64,000 nucleotides of DNA from Streptomyces spinosus (GTDB taxonomy: Bacteria > Actinomycetota > Actinomycetes > Streptomycetales > Streptomycetaceae), in assembly GCF_020400655.1 (NCBI RefSeq), contig NZ_JAINRC010000011.1:124001-188000 (forward strand), written 5' to 3'. Shown piece by piece: positions 26,775 to 36,313 of the stretch. The number at the start of each line of letters is the position of its first letter. Position 1 is the stretch's first letter. The translations under genes were made by a program, and so were the position numbers. The notes below the pieces were generated by a model. The model saw nothing but the letters and a program-made list of their open reading frames with translations, made no database searches and had not been told where the DNA came from.

Positions 26775-27605
26775 TCAAGCCCGCCGGATCAGCGCCTCAT
26801 AGCCCTCGACGTTCCAGCGGGCCTGATGCGGCGGCCTCCCCCGCGGCAGGGTGCGGGTGCCCGCCGCGACCGTCACATGACGCTCCGCGGACAGGCAGAA
26901 CACCACGAAGACCTTCCGATGGGTGAGTTCAAGGGTCTCCTCGTAGTACCAGTCCGCGACGAGCCCGTGGTCGTCCGACAGGAACGGGCGCTGGACGAAC
27001 TCCTGCACCTCGGGGGGAAAGTTCCCGAGAACGCCCGCGGCGGCAGGGGCCAGGTCCAGCGGGCGCACGGCTGCGGACGGCTGCGCGGCACGGGTGGCCG
27101 CGGCCCCTCCCCAGGGCTCGGTCGCCGTCGAGGGTCTCCTCCCGGCGCCGGTCACCGCGAACGACCGCCGTCGCACCGATCCGGGCTCCACTCTCAGGCG
27201 CTCGCCCTGGAAGACGGTCCGGCCGTCGCGGACGACGCGGCCGACCTGACACAGTCCGCGGGGGCCGAACACGAACGCCTTAGGGTGGCCCTCGTGGTCA
27301 GGTCGCGCCCACCACTCCCAGACACCACCGGCCTTGTGCGCCAGTTTCTCCCGCACGCCCGGTTCCAGCATGTCCCAGCACTGCTGCCGGCTCGGGACCG
27401 AGGCGTCGACCTCGAAGCCTCCGGGCCGGTGGATCCCCGGAACCATCCCGGCGGATTCCGTGTGCGCCTGTTCGGCACGGCGCAGTTCCATGGCCGCGTG
27501 CTCCTCGCGCAGGGGCGACGGCACGCGGTCCCGTCCGCCCGGCCCCGGTTCCCCTCCGCGCTCCGGGATCTCCGCCGGCCCCGCGTCCCTCGGGCTTTCC
27601 CCCAT
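26775..27605 (-). CDS. Unknown protein, divergent from SNF2 helicase
   Basis: A 276-residue protein. I chose the ATG at 27605 (MGESPRDAGPAEIPERG), which has GAGGGGG just before it; the frame is open further upstream. Residues about 60-140 are rich in conserved-looking aromatics (QCWDMLEPGVREKLAH, VWEWWARPDHEGHPKAF), and the C-terminal third has FVQRPFLSDDHGLVADWYY and THRKVFVVFCLSAERHV. No known motif or export signal is seen. It is divergent from the SNF2-SWIM operon across 215 bases, so a functional link is possible but unproven. Confidence 0.6.
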   Translation of the reverse strand: MGESPRDAGPAEIPERGGEPGPGGRDRVPSPLREEHAAMELRRAEQAHTESAGMVPGIHRPGGFEVDASVPSRQQCWDMLEPGVREKLAHKAGGVWEWWARPDHEGHPKAFVFGPRGLCQVGRVVRDGRTVFQGERLRVEPGSVRRRSFAVTGAGRRPSTATEPWGGAAATRAAQPSAAVRPLDLAPAAAGVLGNFPPEVQEFVQRPFLSDDHGLVADWYYEETLELTHRKVFVVFCLSAERHVTVAAGTRTLPRGRPPHQARWNVEGYEALIRRA

Positions 27606-27820
27606 GCCGTCCCCCTCACTCGACCGCAGCACTCGACAGCGGTAGCGGACATTGTCCCCGCGGGCGCGCGTTTGCCGCCCGCACTCACGACGAACCCAGG
27701 CCCTTCGAACAGGTTGTGGAGTTTCCTGCCTCACATTGAAGGCCGGACGCGCATGCCGCGGCGGTCCTGTACCCTCGGCGACTCCGTCAAGTAGTCAAAT
27801 TTGAGGAGTACGACAGAGCT

Positions 27821-30685
27821 GTGCGGACCATCCCTGCGGTGCCACCCTCCGAACTGACCGAACTGACCGAATGCTGCGTCGTGTTCCTGCCGTCCGATCC
27901 CCCGCGCGCGGGCCGCATCGGCTTCTGGCGACCGGACGGCGGGGTTCCGCCCGGACACGCGGAGGGCTCGCCGGCAGAAGTGGACCTCGTCCTGCCCTCG
28001 GCCGACGGCAGCGTCGAACGCGTGCCGCTGCCCGTCCTGGTGCTTCCCGTCGGCACCGCCCTTCCGGTGCTCGCACGCGCGCGTGCGCTGCCGCGGGAGC
28101 ACCCGGCCGCGTTCTGGCGGACCGCGTACGAACTGGCCCTCGGCTTCCTGGCGCGCGGTCTGCTCCTGCCGGGCCTGACCGCCGGCGACCACGACGCCTG
28201 GCGCGTGGGACCCCTGTCCGCGCGCGATGCGGAACTGGTCCGTGAACTGGCCGCCGCCATGCCCCCGCAGGCGCACGCCGTGCCGGTCGCGGACGACGGG
28301 CCCGCGCTGTTGCCCGACCCGGAACGGCTGCTGCGCGCCTTCCTCGACGCGGTCGCCGACGTGCTGCCGCGCTCCCCCGCCGCCCCGCTGGTGACCGGCG
28401 GCCCCGCGTACACGGCTCCGGAGCCGCGGCGTCTGCCGGCGCTGCGGGAGTGGGCGGACGACATCGCCGCCTCCCAGGACGCCGGGGTGCGGCTGTCGCT
28501 GCGCGTGGAGGCGTCCGGTCTCGACGAGGCCGCCTTGCAGGACGGCGCTCCGGTCCGCTTCCGAGCGGTCCTCCAGGTGCACGGCCACGGCGGACCGGCG
28601 GACGTCATGGATGCCGCCGGACTGTGGACCGCTGCGGACACCGGGCGCCCGAAGTCCGCCCCCCGCGCGCGTACGGACGCGTTGCTGGCGCTTCGCCGGG
28701 CGGCGCGGGCCTGGCCGCCGCTGACGCCGCTGCTCTCCGCCGCCGTGCCGGACACGGTCGACCTCGCCGACGACGAGATCGCAGAGCTGCTGGGCGAGGG
28801 CGCGCGGGCGCTGGCCGCCGTAGGGGTCGACGTGCACTGGCCCCGGCACCTGACACGCGGCCTCACCGCGCACGCGGCGATCGGTCCGCCGGACGACGGC
28901 ACCGCGCCGTCCGGGACCGCCACCGCTGCGTCGTTCCTCAGTGCGGACGAGAGGGTCACGTTCGGATGGTGGTTCGACCTGGGCGGGCGGGAGCTGTCCC
29001 GGGAGGAGCTGGACCGGCTGGCGGAGGCAAAGCGTCCACTGGTGCGGCTGCGCGACGGCTGGGCGCTGGTCGATCCGCGGGAGGCGGAGCGGGCCCGGAG
29101 CGAACGGAACCGTTCCGTCACCCCCGTCGAGGCGCTGGCCGCGGCTCTGACGGGCGCGGCGGAGGTCGACGGCCGGCAGGTCGACGTAAGGCCCACGGGA
29201 TGGCTGGAGGGGCTCCGGGAGCGGCTGACGGCCCAGGACCCGGCCCTCACCGTCGGACAGCCGCCGGGCCTGGCCGCGACCCTGCGGGACTATCAGCTGC
29301 GCGGCCTCGACTGGCTGGCCCGTACGACATCGCTCGGGCTGGGCTGCTGTCTGGCCGACGACATGGGGCTCGGCAAGACGGTCACGCTGATCGCCCTGCA
29401 CCTGCACCGGCGGACGGATCCGGCGGCGGCCGGCCCCACGCTCGTGGTCTGCCCGGCCTCCCTGCTGGGCAACTGGCAGCGCGAGATCGAGCGGTTCGCT
29501 CCCGGGGTGCCGGTGCGCCGGTTCCACCGGCCCGGACGCGATCTGGCGACCGTGACGGACGGCGAGTTCGTGCTGACCACGTACGGCACGCTGCGCCTGG
29601 ACGCCGTCCGGCTCGCCGGGCTTTCGTGGGGCATGGTGGTGGCCGACGAGGCGCAGCATGTGAAGAACCCTTACTCCGCGACCGCGCGGGCGCTGCGCAC
29701 GATCGGCGCACGCGCGCGCGTGGCGCTCACCGGCACTCCGGTGGAGAACAACCTCACGGAACTGTGGGCGATCCTCGACTGGACGGCCCCCGGCCTGCTC
29801 GGCAGCCTGGGCGGCTTCCGCGCGCGCTACGCGCAGCCCGTCGAGGGCGGCCGGGACCCCGCGGCCGCACGACGGCTCGCCCGGCTCGTCGGACCGTTCC
29901 TGCTGCGGCGGCGCAAATCCGATCCCGGCGTCGCCCCCGAACTCCCGCCGAAGACCGAGACGGATCACCCGGTGCCGCTCACGGCCGAACAGGCGGGGCT
30001 GTACGAGGCGTTGGTGCGCGAGACCCTGGACCGCATCGCGGCCGCCGACGACATGACGCGCCGGGGCCTGATCATGCGGCTGCTCACCGGCCTGAAGCAG
30101 ATCTGCAATCATCCGGCGCAGTTCCTCAAGGAGGACGATCCGCGGCTCGCCGGACGCTCGGGGAAGCTGGAGCTGCTGGACGAACTGCTCGGCACCGTCC
30201 TCGCCGCGGACTCGGGTGTGCTGGTCTTCACGCAGTACGTGGGCATGGCCCGGCTGCTCGAACGGCACCTGGCGGCCCGCGGGGTGTCCTCGCTGCTGCT
30301 GCACGGCGGGACGCCGGTCGCCGCGCGTGAGGAGCTGGTACGGCGCTTCCAGGCGGGTGAGGCCCCGGTGTTCCTGCTGTCCCTCAAGGCCGCCGGGACG
30401 GGGCTGAACCTCACCCGGGCCGAGCACGTCGTGCACTACGACCGCTGGTGGAACCCGGCGGTGGAGGCACAGGCCACCGACCGGGCGTACCGCATCGGGC
30501 AGACCCGTCCGGTGCAGGTGCACCGGCTGATCGCCGAGGGAACCCTGGAGGACCGCATCGCCGAGATGCTGGGCCGCAAACGGGAGCTGGCCGACGCCGT
30601 GCTCGGTTCCGGTGAGGCGGCCCTGACGGAACTGTCGGACGAGGAACTGGCCGCACTGGTGGAACTGCGCGGGGAGGCGCGATGA
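27821..30685 (+). CDS. SNF2-family DEAD/DEAH-box helicase
   Basis: A 954-residue Swi2/Snf2 ATPase starting at the GTG at 27821. Residues 1-480 are a bacterial SNF2-associated N-terminal region. Motif I is DDMGLGKT near 512, motif II DEAQ near 608, and the C-terminal lobe ends with the SNF2 motifs LNLTRAEHVVHYDRWW and RIGQTRPVQVHRL near 892. These ATPases translocate on double-stranded DNA and remodel protein-DNA complexes. The stop overlaps the start of a SWIM zinc-finger protein as ATGA. SNF2-SWIM pairs recur in actinobacteria; their role is not established. Confidence 0.9.
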   Translation: MRTIPAVPPSELTELTECCVVFLPSDPPRAGRIGFWRPDGGVPPGHAEGSPAEVDLVLPSADGSVERVPLPVLVLPVGTALPVLARARALPREHPAAFWRTAYELALGFLARGLLLPGLTAGDHDAWRVGPLSARDAELVRELAAAMPPQAHAVPVADDGPALLPDPERLLRAFLDAVADVLPRSPAAPLVTGGPAYTAPEPRRLPALREWADDIAASQDAGVRLSLRVEASGLDEAALQDGAPVRFRAVLQVHGHGGPADVMDAAGLWTAADTGRPKSAPRARTDALLALRRAARAWPPLTPLLSAAVPDTVDLADDEIAELLGEGARALAAVGVDVHWPRHLTRGLTAHAAIGPPDDGTAPSGTATAASFLSADERVTFGWWFDLGGRELSREELDRLAEAKRPLVRLRDGWALVDPREAERARSERNRSVTPVEALAAALTGAAEVDGRQVDVRPTGWLEGLRERLTAQDPALTVGQPPGLAATLRDYQLRGLDWLARTTSLGLGCCLADDMGLGKTVTLIALHLHRRTDPAAAGPTLVVCPASLLGNWQREIERFAPGVPVRRFHRPGRDLATVTDGEFVLTTYGTLRLDAVRLAGLSWGMVVADEAQHVKNPYSATARALRTIGARARVALTGTPVENNLTELWAILDWTAPGLLGSLGGFRARYAQPVEGGRDPAAARRLARLVGPFLLRRRKSDPGVAPELPPKTETDHPVPLTAEQAGLYEALVRETLDRIAAADDMTRRGLIMRLLTGLKQICNHPAQFLKEDDPRLAGRSGKLELLDELLGTVLAADSGVLVFTQYVGMARLLERHLAARGVSSLLLHGGTPVAAREELVRRFQAGEAPVFLLSLKAAGTGLNLTRAEHVVHYDRWWNPAVEAQATDRAYRIGQTRPVQVHRLIAEGTLEDRIAEMLGRKRELADAVLGSGEAALTELSDEELAALVELRGEAR

Positions 30686-31959
30686 GCCGCTACGACGACC
30701 ACGGACGGGACACGGGACGGACGTTCGCCGCGCTGCCGCCCGCGCGCGGGCGTGCCTTCGCCCGGAGCTGGTGGGGGCGGGCCTGGCTGCGGGCCCTGGA
30801 GGAAACGGCCCTGGAGGCCGCGGCGGTCACGGCCGGACGCAGGCTCGCGCGCGCGGGCGGCGTGGGAGCGGTGACCGTACGGCCGGGCCGGGTCACCGCC
30901 GTCGTCCGTGACCCCAAGGGTGCGGCGTGCCGGGCCGACGTCGTGCTGCCACGGCTGTCCGACGAGGAGTGGGCACGGTTCGAGGATCTCGCCGTGGAGC
31001 AGGCCGGCCACATGGCCGCGCTCCTCGAACGGGAACTTCCGCCGCTTCTGCTCGAAGACGCGGCGGTGGCGGGGATCGAACTCCTGCCGGGTCTGGGTGA
31101 TCTGGATCCCGCGTGCGACTGCGGCGCCTGGGACCATTGCGGGCACACCGCCGCCCTGTGTCACCAGGTGGCGCGGCTGCTGGACGAGGATCCGTTCCTG
31201 CTCCTGCTGATGCGCGGGCGGGACAAGGACGCCTTCCTGGCGGAGCTGCACGTCCGCGGCACGGCGGAACCGTCCGGAGCGACGCCCCCGGCCGCGGGCG
31301 TGGACGCGGCGGAGGCATGGGCGGCTGCCGGCAGCTTGCCGCCGCTGCCCGAGTTGCCCGGGCTCCCCGCGGCACCCGGCGCACCACCGTCCTTCGCCAC
31401 CGGGGCGCCGGCCGCGCCGGAGGTGGACCCGGCGGCGCTGGAGCACCTGGCCGCTCGCACCGCCGTGGAGGCGTACCGGCTGCTGGCGGCGCTACGCGGT
31501 CGGACACGGGCCGGCGCGGACCTGACGGCCGCCCAGGACGCCGTACGCCTGGCGTGCGGGCCGGCCCCCGTCGCCGTCACCGAGCGGCTCGCCACGGGGT
31601 CGGGGCGCGGACACGACGGGCTCGTGACAGCGGTCCGCGCCTGGCTGACCGGTGGTGCGGCGGCCTTGAGGGTGCTCGACGAGGACCGGGACGTCGAGGG
31701 TGCGGCGCTGGCACGCGCGCGTGCGGCTCTGGACGCGGCCTGGGAGGCGGACGAGCGGCCGGTGTTCCACAGGAGCGGCAACCGGTGGACCGTTCAGGAG
31801 GAAGGCGTTCAGCTGCGACTCGGGCGCGAGGGCCGCTGGTGGCCGTACCGTGACGAGGGGGGACGCTGGGTCCCGGCGGGCGGGGCCGATCCCGACCCCG
31901 CGACGGCACTGGCCTCCGCGCGACTGGAGGGCGAGGTTCCGGCACCGCAGGATCTCTGA
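30682..31959 (+). CDS. SWIM zinc-finger protein
   Basis: A 425-residue protein translationally coupled to the SNF2 helicase by a 4-base overlap. The SWIM motif CxCx(n)CxH is CDCGAWDHCGH near residue 145, followed by LCHQVARLLDEDPF. The N-terminus (ARSWWGRAWLRALE) is conserved in this family. The C-terminal half is Ala-rich with predicted helices and ends in a small beta-like domain (WTVQEEGVQLRLGREGRWW). SWIM domains bind DNA or protein; the likely partner is the adjacent helicase. Confidence 0.9.
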   Translation: MSRYDDHGRDTGRTFAALPPARGRAFARSWWGRAWLRALEETALEAAAVTAGRRLARAGGVGAVTVRPGRVTAVVRDPKGAACRADVVLPRLSDEEWARFEDLAVEQAGHMAALLERELPPLLLEDAAVAGIELLPGLGDLDPACDCGAWDHCGHTAALCHQVARLLDEDPFLLLLMRGRDKDAFLAELHVRGTAEPSGATPPAAGVDAAEAWAAAGSLPPLPELPGLPAAPGAPPSFATGAPAAPEVDPAALEHLAARTAVEAYRLLAALRGRTRAGADLTAAQDAVRLACGPAPVAVTERLATGSGRGHDGLVTAVRAWLTGGAAALRVLDEDRDVEGAALARARAALDAAWEADERPVFHRSGNRWTVQEEGVQLRLGREGRWWPYRDEGGRWVPAGGADPDPATALASARLEGEVPAPQDL

Positions 31960-32089
31960 CGGGCGATCAGGGGTGTTGCCCGCGCGGTCCGATGAGCGGT
32001 GGACGGCGGCCGTTCACCGCACGGTCGTGCGGCGTTCCTCCGGGAGCCCGAGGGTGTCGGCAGCCCATGACCTTGCTCCAGGAGGCCCG

Positions 32090-33430
32090 ATGTCCTCGCA
32101 TGCCGCCGGCCCGCGCCGCGTTCACCGTTCCCTCGCCACGGGTCTGCCCCTGGCTCTGGCCGCCGTCCTCGTCGCGGCGGGGACGGCCACCGCGGCGCCG
32201 TCCGGGGACGCCCGTGTGATCCGCACGGCGACGCTCGGCGAGATCCCGCTCGGCGCGTTCAGCGACGCGCTGCTGCCCGGCAGCGTGGCCGACGACCACG
32301 GGATCAAGCTCGGGGGCATCGGCAGCGACATCTACCCGGCCGGCCGCCAGGGTGAGTACTGGACGGTGACCGACCGCGGTCCCAACGGTCAGATCAAGGT
32401 GGACGGCAAGAAGCGCCGCACCTTCCCGGTGCCGGGATTCGATCCCGCGATCGTGAAGATCCGGGTCTCCGGGGACACGATCAAGGTGATCGACGCGATA
32501 CCGCTGACCACCTCCTCCGGGAAGGCCGTCACCGGACTGCCGAACCAGAAGAGCCGGGACGAGGCGCCGTACACCTACGACGCGCGGACGCCGCTGTCCT
32601 ACGACCCGAACGGCCTCGACACCGAGGGCATCGTTCGGGCCGGTGACGGCAGTTTCTGGCTCGTGGACGAGTACGGGCCGTCCCTCGTGCACGTCTCCGC
32701 GCGCGGGAAGGTCCTCGCGCGCTACGTGCCCAAGGGGCTCGGTCTGACGGGTGCGGACTACCCGGTGGTGGAGGCGCTGCCGTCGATCCTGTTGCACCGC
32801 AAGACCAACCGCGGGTTCGAGGGGCTGGCGCAGCTTCCCGGCGGTGATCTGGTGATGGCCCTCCAGAGCCCGTTGTCGCTGCCGGACGCGGACGCCGGGG
32901 ACGCCTCGCGCACCACCCGCCTGCTGCGCTTCTCACCCCGCGAGAAGGCCGTCACGGCCGAGTACGCCTACCGCTTCGACCCGGTGGACGTGGTGGACCC
33001 GAGCGAGGACGACACCTCCGAGCTGAAGATCTCCTCGGTGGTCGCGGTCGGCGGTGACCGGCTGCTGGTCGAGGAGCGCACGGACAAGGCCGCCCGGCTC
33101 CAGCTGGTCAGCCTCCGGCGCACGTCGGACATCCTCGGCGGGCCCTGGGACGACGACACCACGGCTCCGTCGCTGGAGCAGCTGGACGACCCCGCGGCGC
33201 AGGGCGTGCCGGTGCTGGCCAAGCGCCTGGTGGTCGACCTGGGCAAGGTCGCGGGGGTGCCGGGGAAGATCGAGGGCATCGCGCGCGTGGATCACGACAC
33301 GCTCGCGCTCGTCAACGACAACGACTTCGGGATGACCGACGGGACGGGCGCGTTCGACTCCCAGGGCCGCCTGGTCGACAGCGGGATCAGGACGACCGTG
33401 ACGTACGTACGGCTGCCGAAGGGCCGCTGA
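32090..33430 (+). CDS. Secreted esterase-like activity of phytase family protein
   Basis: A 446-residue exported protein. The ATG at 32090 follows GGAGG. The signal peptide covers about residues 1-36 (basic start, LPLALAAVLVAAGTATAAPS). The mature protein is beta-propeller-like with repeated WTVTDRGPNG, LDTEGIVRAGDGSFWLVDEY, RGFEGLAQLPGGDLVMAL and KIEGIARVDHDTLALVNDND. This matches the phytase-esterase-like family (PF13449). It would act outside the cell on phosphate or carboxyl esters; actual substrate unknown. It is convergent with xylA and separated from it by a strong hairpin. Confidence 0.85.
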   Translation: MSSHAAGPRRVHRSLATGLPLALAAVLVAAGTATAAPSGDARVIRTATLGEIPLGAFSDALLPGSVADDHGIKLGGIGSDIYPAGRQGEYWTVTDRGPNGQIKVDGKKRRTFPVPGFDPAIVKIRVSGDTIKVIDAIPLTTSSGKAVTGLPNQKSRDEAPYTYDARTPLSYDPNGLDTEGIVRAGDGSFWLVDEYGPSLVHVSARGKVLARYVPKGLGLTGADYPVVEALPSILLHRKTNRGFEGLAQLPGGDLVMALQSPLSLPDADAGDASRTTRLLRFSPREKAVTAEYAYRFDPVDVVDPSEDDTSELKISSVVAVGGDRLLVEERTDKAARLQLVSLRRTSDILGGPWDDDTTAPSLEQLDDPAAQGVPVLAKRLVVDLGKVAGVPGKIEGIARVDHDTLALVNDNDFGMTDGTGAFDSQGRLVDSGIRTTVTYVRLPKGR

Positions 33431-33449
33431 CACCGGCCTCACGGCCGGG

Positions 33450-33482
33450 GGCCGGGGTGAGCGTCCGGCGCTCGCCCCGGCC
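33450..33482. terminator. Bidirectional terminator-like hairpin
   Basis: GGCCGGGGTGAGCG (33450-33463) and CGCTCGCCCCGGCC (33469-33482) form a 14-base stem with one T-G wobble and a 5-base loop, exactly between the convergent phytase-like and xylA stop codons. No T-run follows. Confidence 0.65.
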
Positions 33483-33491
33483 CTCCTCCGT

Positions 33492-34658
33492 TCAGCCCCG
33501 CGCTCCCAGCAGGTGGTCCATCGCCAGCTGGTCGAGGCGTTCGAAGGCCATGCCGCGCGCTGCGGCCGCCTCCACGTCGAACTCCTCGAAGGCCGCGCGG
33601 TCGGCGAGCAGCGCCTGCAGGCCGTCGGCCGCGGTCGGCTGGGCCAGCTCGTCCAGGCGCGAGGCGCGCAGGGCCTCCTGCACCTCGGGGTCGGCGCGGA
33701 AGGCGGCCGCGCGCTCCTTCAGGATGAGGTAGTTGCGCATGCAGCCCGCCGCCGAGGCCCACACGCCGTCGAGGTCCTCGGTCCGCGGCGGCTTGAAGTC
33801 GAAGTGGCGGGGGCCTTCGTAACCGGCGCTCTCCAGGAGGTCGACCAGCCAGAAGGCGGACCGCAGGTCGCCCGCCCCGAACCGCAGGTCCTGGTCGTAC
33901 TTGATGCCGGACTGGCCGTTGAGGTCGATGTGGAAGAGCTTCCCGGCCCACAGGGCCTGCGCGATGCCGTGCGGGAAGTTCAGGCCGGCCATCTGCTCGT
34001 GGCCGACCTCGGGGTTGACGCCGTAGAGCTCGGGCCGCTCCAGGCGCTCGATGAAGGCCAGCGCGTGACCGACGGTGGGCAGCAGGATGTCGCCGCGGGG
34101 CTCGTTCGGCTTGGGCTCGATGGCGAAGCGGAGGTCGTAGCCCTGCGAGGTGACGTACTCCCCGAGGAGGTCGAAGGCCTCCTTCATGCGGTCCAGGGCC
34201 GACCGCACGTCCTTGGCGGCGCCGGACTCGGCGCCCTCGCGGCCACCCCAGGCGACGTACGTCTTCGCACCCAGCTCGGCCGCCAGGTCGATGTTGCGGA
34301 TCGTCTTGCGCAGGGCGTAGCGGCGGACGTCGCGGTCGTTCGCGGTGAAGGCGCCGTCCTTGAAGACGGGGTGCGTGAAGAGGTTCGTGGTGGCCATCGG
34401 GACGGTCATGCCGGTGGCGTCCAGGGCCTGGCGGAACCGCTTGATGTGGGACTCGCGCTCGGTGTCCGAGGAACCGAAGGGGATCAGGTCGTCGTCGTGG
34501 AAGGTCACTCCGGAGGCACCCAGTTCCGCCAGGCGCTGCACCGTCTCGACCGGGTCGAGGGCGCGGCGGGTGGCGTCGCCGAACGGGTCCCTCCCCTGCC
34601 AGCCGACGGTCCAGAGTCCGAACGTGAACCTGTCCTCGGGGGTGGGCTGGTAGCTCAT
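33492..34658 (-). CDS. xylA: Xylose isomerase
   Basis: A 388-residue class I xylose isomerase of the actinobacterial type, the expected length. It converts D-xylose to D-xylulose (and glucose to fructose) in the cytoplasm. Catalytic and metal residues are visible: VTFHDDDLIPFG (His base region), AIEPKPNEPRGD, GVNPEVGHEQMAG, HIDLNGQSG with QDLRFGAGD, and HFDFKPPR, covering the two divalent metal sites. It is divergent from xylulokinase, with a palindromic operator candidate between, and the regulator gene lies beyond xylB. Confidence 0.97.
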   Translation of the reverse strand: MSYQPTPEDRFTFGLWTVGWQGRDPFGDATRRALDPVETVQRLAELGASGVTFHDDDLIPFGSSDTERESHIKRFRQALDATGMTVPMATTNLFTHPVFKDGAFTANDRDVRRYALRKTIRNIDLAAELGAKTYVAWGGREGAESGAAKDVRSALDRMKEAFDLLGEYVTSQGYDLRFAIEPKPNEPRGDILLPTVGHALAFIERLERPELYGVNPEVGHEQMAGLNFPHGIAQALWAGKLFHIDLNGQSGIKYDQDLRFGAGDLRSAFWLVDLLESAGYEGPRHFDFKPPRTEDLDGVWASAAGCMRNYLILKERAAAFRADPEVQEALRASRLDELAQPTAADGLQALLADRAAFEEFDVEAAAARGMAFERLDQLAMDHLLGARG

Positions 34659-34697
34659 GCCGCGGCTCCTTGCTCTGTTGCGACTATTTCGTCATGG

Positions 34698-34719
34698 CGG
34701 TTTACAAATTAGTATGCCG
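34698..34719. promoter_or_regulatory. Candidate XylR operator in xylA-xylB gap
   Basis: A 22-base imperfect palindrome, CGGTTTACAAATTAGTATGC plus CG, in which 8 of 11 base pairs are symmetric. It sits in the 159-base divergent gap, is unusually AT-rich for this genome, and lies about 40 bases upstream of xylA and 100 upstream of xylB. ROK repressors of xylose genes bind palindromes in this position. Confidence 0.55.
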
Positions 34720-34743
34720 ACGCACCTCTGGGAAGAGACAAGA

Positions 34744-34769
34744 TGTCTTCGACAGCAAGGTGTCTTCGA
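34744..34769. promoter_or_regulatory. Direct repeat upstream of xylB
   Basis: TGTCTTCGA occurs at 34744-34752 and 34761-34769, a 17-base period, between the palindrome and xylB. It could be a second regulator site or part of the xylB promoter. Confidence 0.3.
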
Positions 34770-34817
34770 AACCACACACCCGCACGTCCCGCGGAGCCGC
34801 GGAAGAGGGAGAGCCCG

Positions 34818-36263
34818 ATGTCAGCAGCCGAGGGTCCGCTCGTCGTCGGAGTGGACACGTCCACCCAGTCCACGAAGGCACTGGTCGTCGACGCGGCCAC
34901 CGGTCAGGTGGTGGCGAGCGGCCAGGCACCGCACACGGTGACGTCGGGCGCCGGCCGGGAGAGCGACCCGCGCCAGTGGTGGGACGCGCTGTGCGAGGCG
35001 CTGCGCCAGTGCGGTGACGCGGCACACGAGGCGGCCGCGGTGTCGATCGGCGGCCAGCAGCACGGCCTGGTCACCCTGGACGAGCGCGGCGAGCCGGTGC
35101 GTCCCGCGCTGCTGTGGAACGACGTCCGCTCGGCGCCGCAGGCCGTGCGTCTGGTGGAGGAGCTCGGCGGGCCGAAGGCCTGGGCGGAGCGCACCGGCAG
35201 CGTGCCCGGCGCGTCCTTCACGGTCACCAAGTGGGCGTGGCTCGCCGAGCACGAGCCGGAGGCGGTCCGCGCGACCCGGGCGGTACGGCTCCCCCACGAC
35301 TACCTCACCGAGCGCCTGACCGGGCAGGGCACGACCGACCGCGGCGACGCCTCCGGCACCGGCTGGTGGGCGTCCGGGACGGAGGCGTACGACGAGGAGA
35401 CCCTCGCGCACGTCGGCCTGGACCCGGCGCTGCTGCCCCGGGTGGTACGCCCCGGCGAGGTGGCCGGCACCGTGCGCGACAGCCACGATCTGCCGTTCTC
35501 GAAGGGCACGCTGGTGGCCCCGGGCACCGGCGACAACGCGGCGGCGGCCCTGGGCCTCGGGCTGCGTCCCGGCACGCCCGTGCTGAGCCTCGGGACGTCC
35601 GGGACGGTGTACGCCGTCTCCCGGCGCCGTCCCACCGATCCGACCGGGACGGTGGCGGGCTTCGCCGACGCGCGCGGGGACTGGCTTCCCCTGGCCTGCA
35701 CCCTGAACTGCACCCTCGCGGTGGACCGCGTCGCGGCCCTGCTGGGCCTGGACCGCGAAGCGGTGGAGTCCGGCGGCTCCGTGACCCTGCTGCCGTACCT
35801 GGACGGCGAGCGCACGCCGAACCTGCCGCACGCCTCCGGAGTGCTGCACGGTCTGCGGCACGACACCACCGCGGGACAGCTGTTGCAGGCCGCGTACGAC
35901 GGCGCGGTGCACGCGCTGCTCGGGGCGCTCGACCTGGTCCTCGACGAGGACGCGGACCGCGACACCCCGCTGCTCCTGATCGGCGGCGGGGCCCGCGGGA
36001 CGGCCTGGCAGCAGACCGTGCGCCGGCTCTCGGGGCGGCCGGTGCAGGTCCCGGAGGCCAGGGAACTGGTCGCCCTGGGTGCGGCGGCCCAGGCGGCCGG
36101 GCTGCTGACCGGCGAGGATCCCGCTGCGGTCGCTCGCCGCTGGAACACGGCCGCGGGCCCCGTCCTCGAGGCCGTGGAACGGGACCGGGCGACGCTGGAC
36201 CGGATCACCGGGGTACTCTCCGACGCGGCCCCGCTGCTGGAGCGGGGGACGGACACCGAGTGA
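34818..36263 (+). CDS. xylB: Xylulokinase
   Basis: A 481-residue FGGY kinase that phosphorylates D-xylulose to D-xylulose 5-phosphate. Visible motifs: phosphate loop VGVDTSTQSTKALV at the N-terminus, SIGGQQHGLV and LLWNDVRS in substrate binding, the catalytic-base region PGTGDNAAAALGLG, SLGTSGTVYAVS, and adenosine binding LIGGGARGTAWQQ. The ATG at 34818 follows GAGGGAGAG. It is divergent from xylA and overlaps or abuts the ROK regulator gene, together forming the xylose locus. Confidence 0.96.
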   Translation: MSAAEGPLVVGVDTSTQSTKALVVDAATGQVVASGQAPHTVTSGAGRESDPRQWWDALCEALRQCGDAAHEAAAVSIGGQQHGLVTLDERGEPVRPALLWNDVRSAPQAVRLVEELGGPKAWAERTGSVPGASFTVTKWAWLAEHEPEAVRATRAVRLPHDYLTERLTGQGTTDRGDASGTGWWASGTEAYDEETLAHVGLDPALLPRVVRPGEVAGTVRDSHDLPFSKGTLVAPGTGDNAAAALGLGLRPGTPVLSLGTSGTVYAVSRRRPTDPTGTVAGFADARGDWLPLACTLNCTLAVDRVAALLGLDREAVESGGSVTLLPYLDGERTPNLPHASGVLHGLRHDTTAGQLLQAAYDGAVHALLGALDLVLDEDADRDTPLLLIGGGARGTAWQQTVRRLSGRPVQVPEARELVALGAAAQAAGLLTGEDPAAVARRWNTAAGPVLEAVERDRATLDRITGVLSDAAPLLERGTDTE

Positions 36264-36313
36264 CGATCCGCCCGCGACCAGCCGGGCGGCAGACACCGAG
36301 GATCGACGGAGGC

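Noticed and set aside
27731..30523. A 930-codon minus-strand frame opposite the SNF2 gene
   Set aside because: Arg/Gly/His-rich shadow of the helicase; the plus strand has clear motifs.
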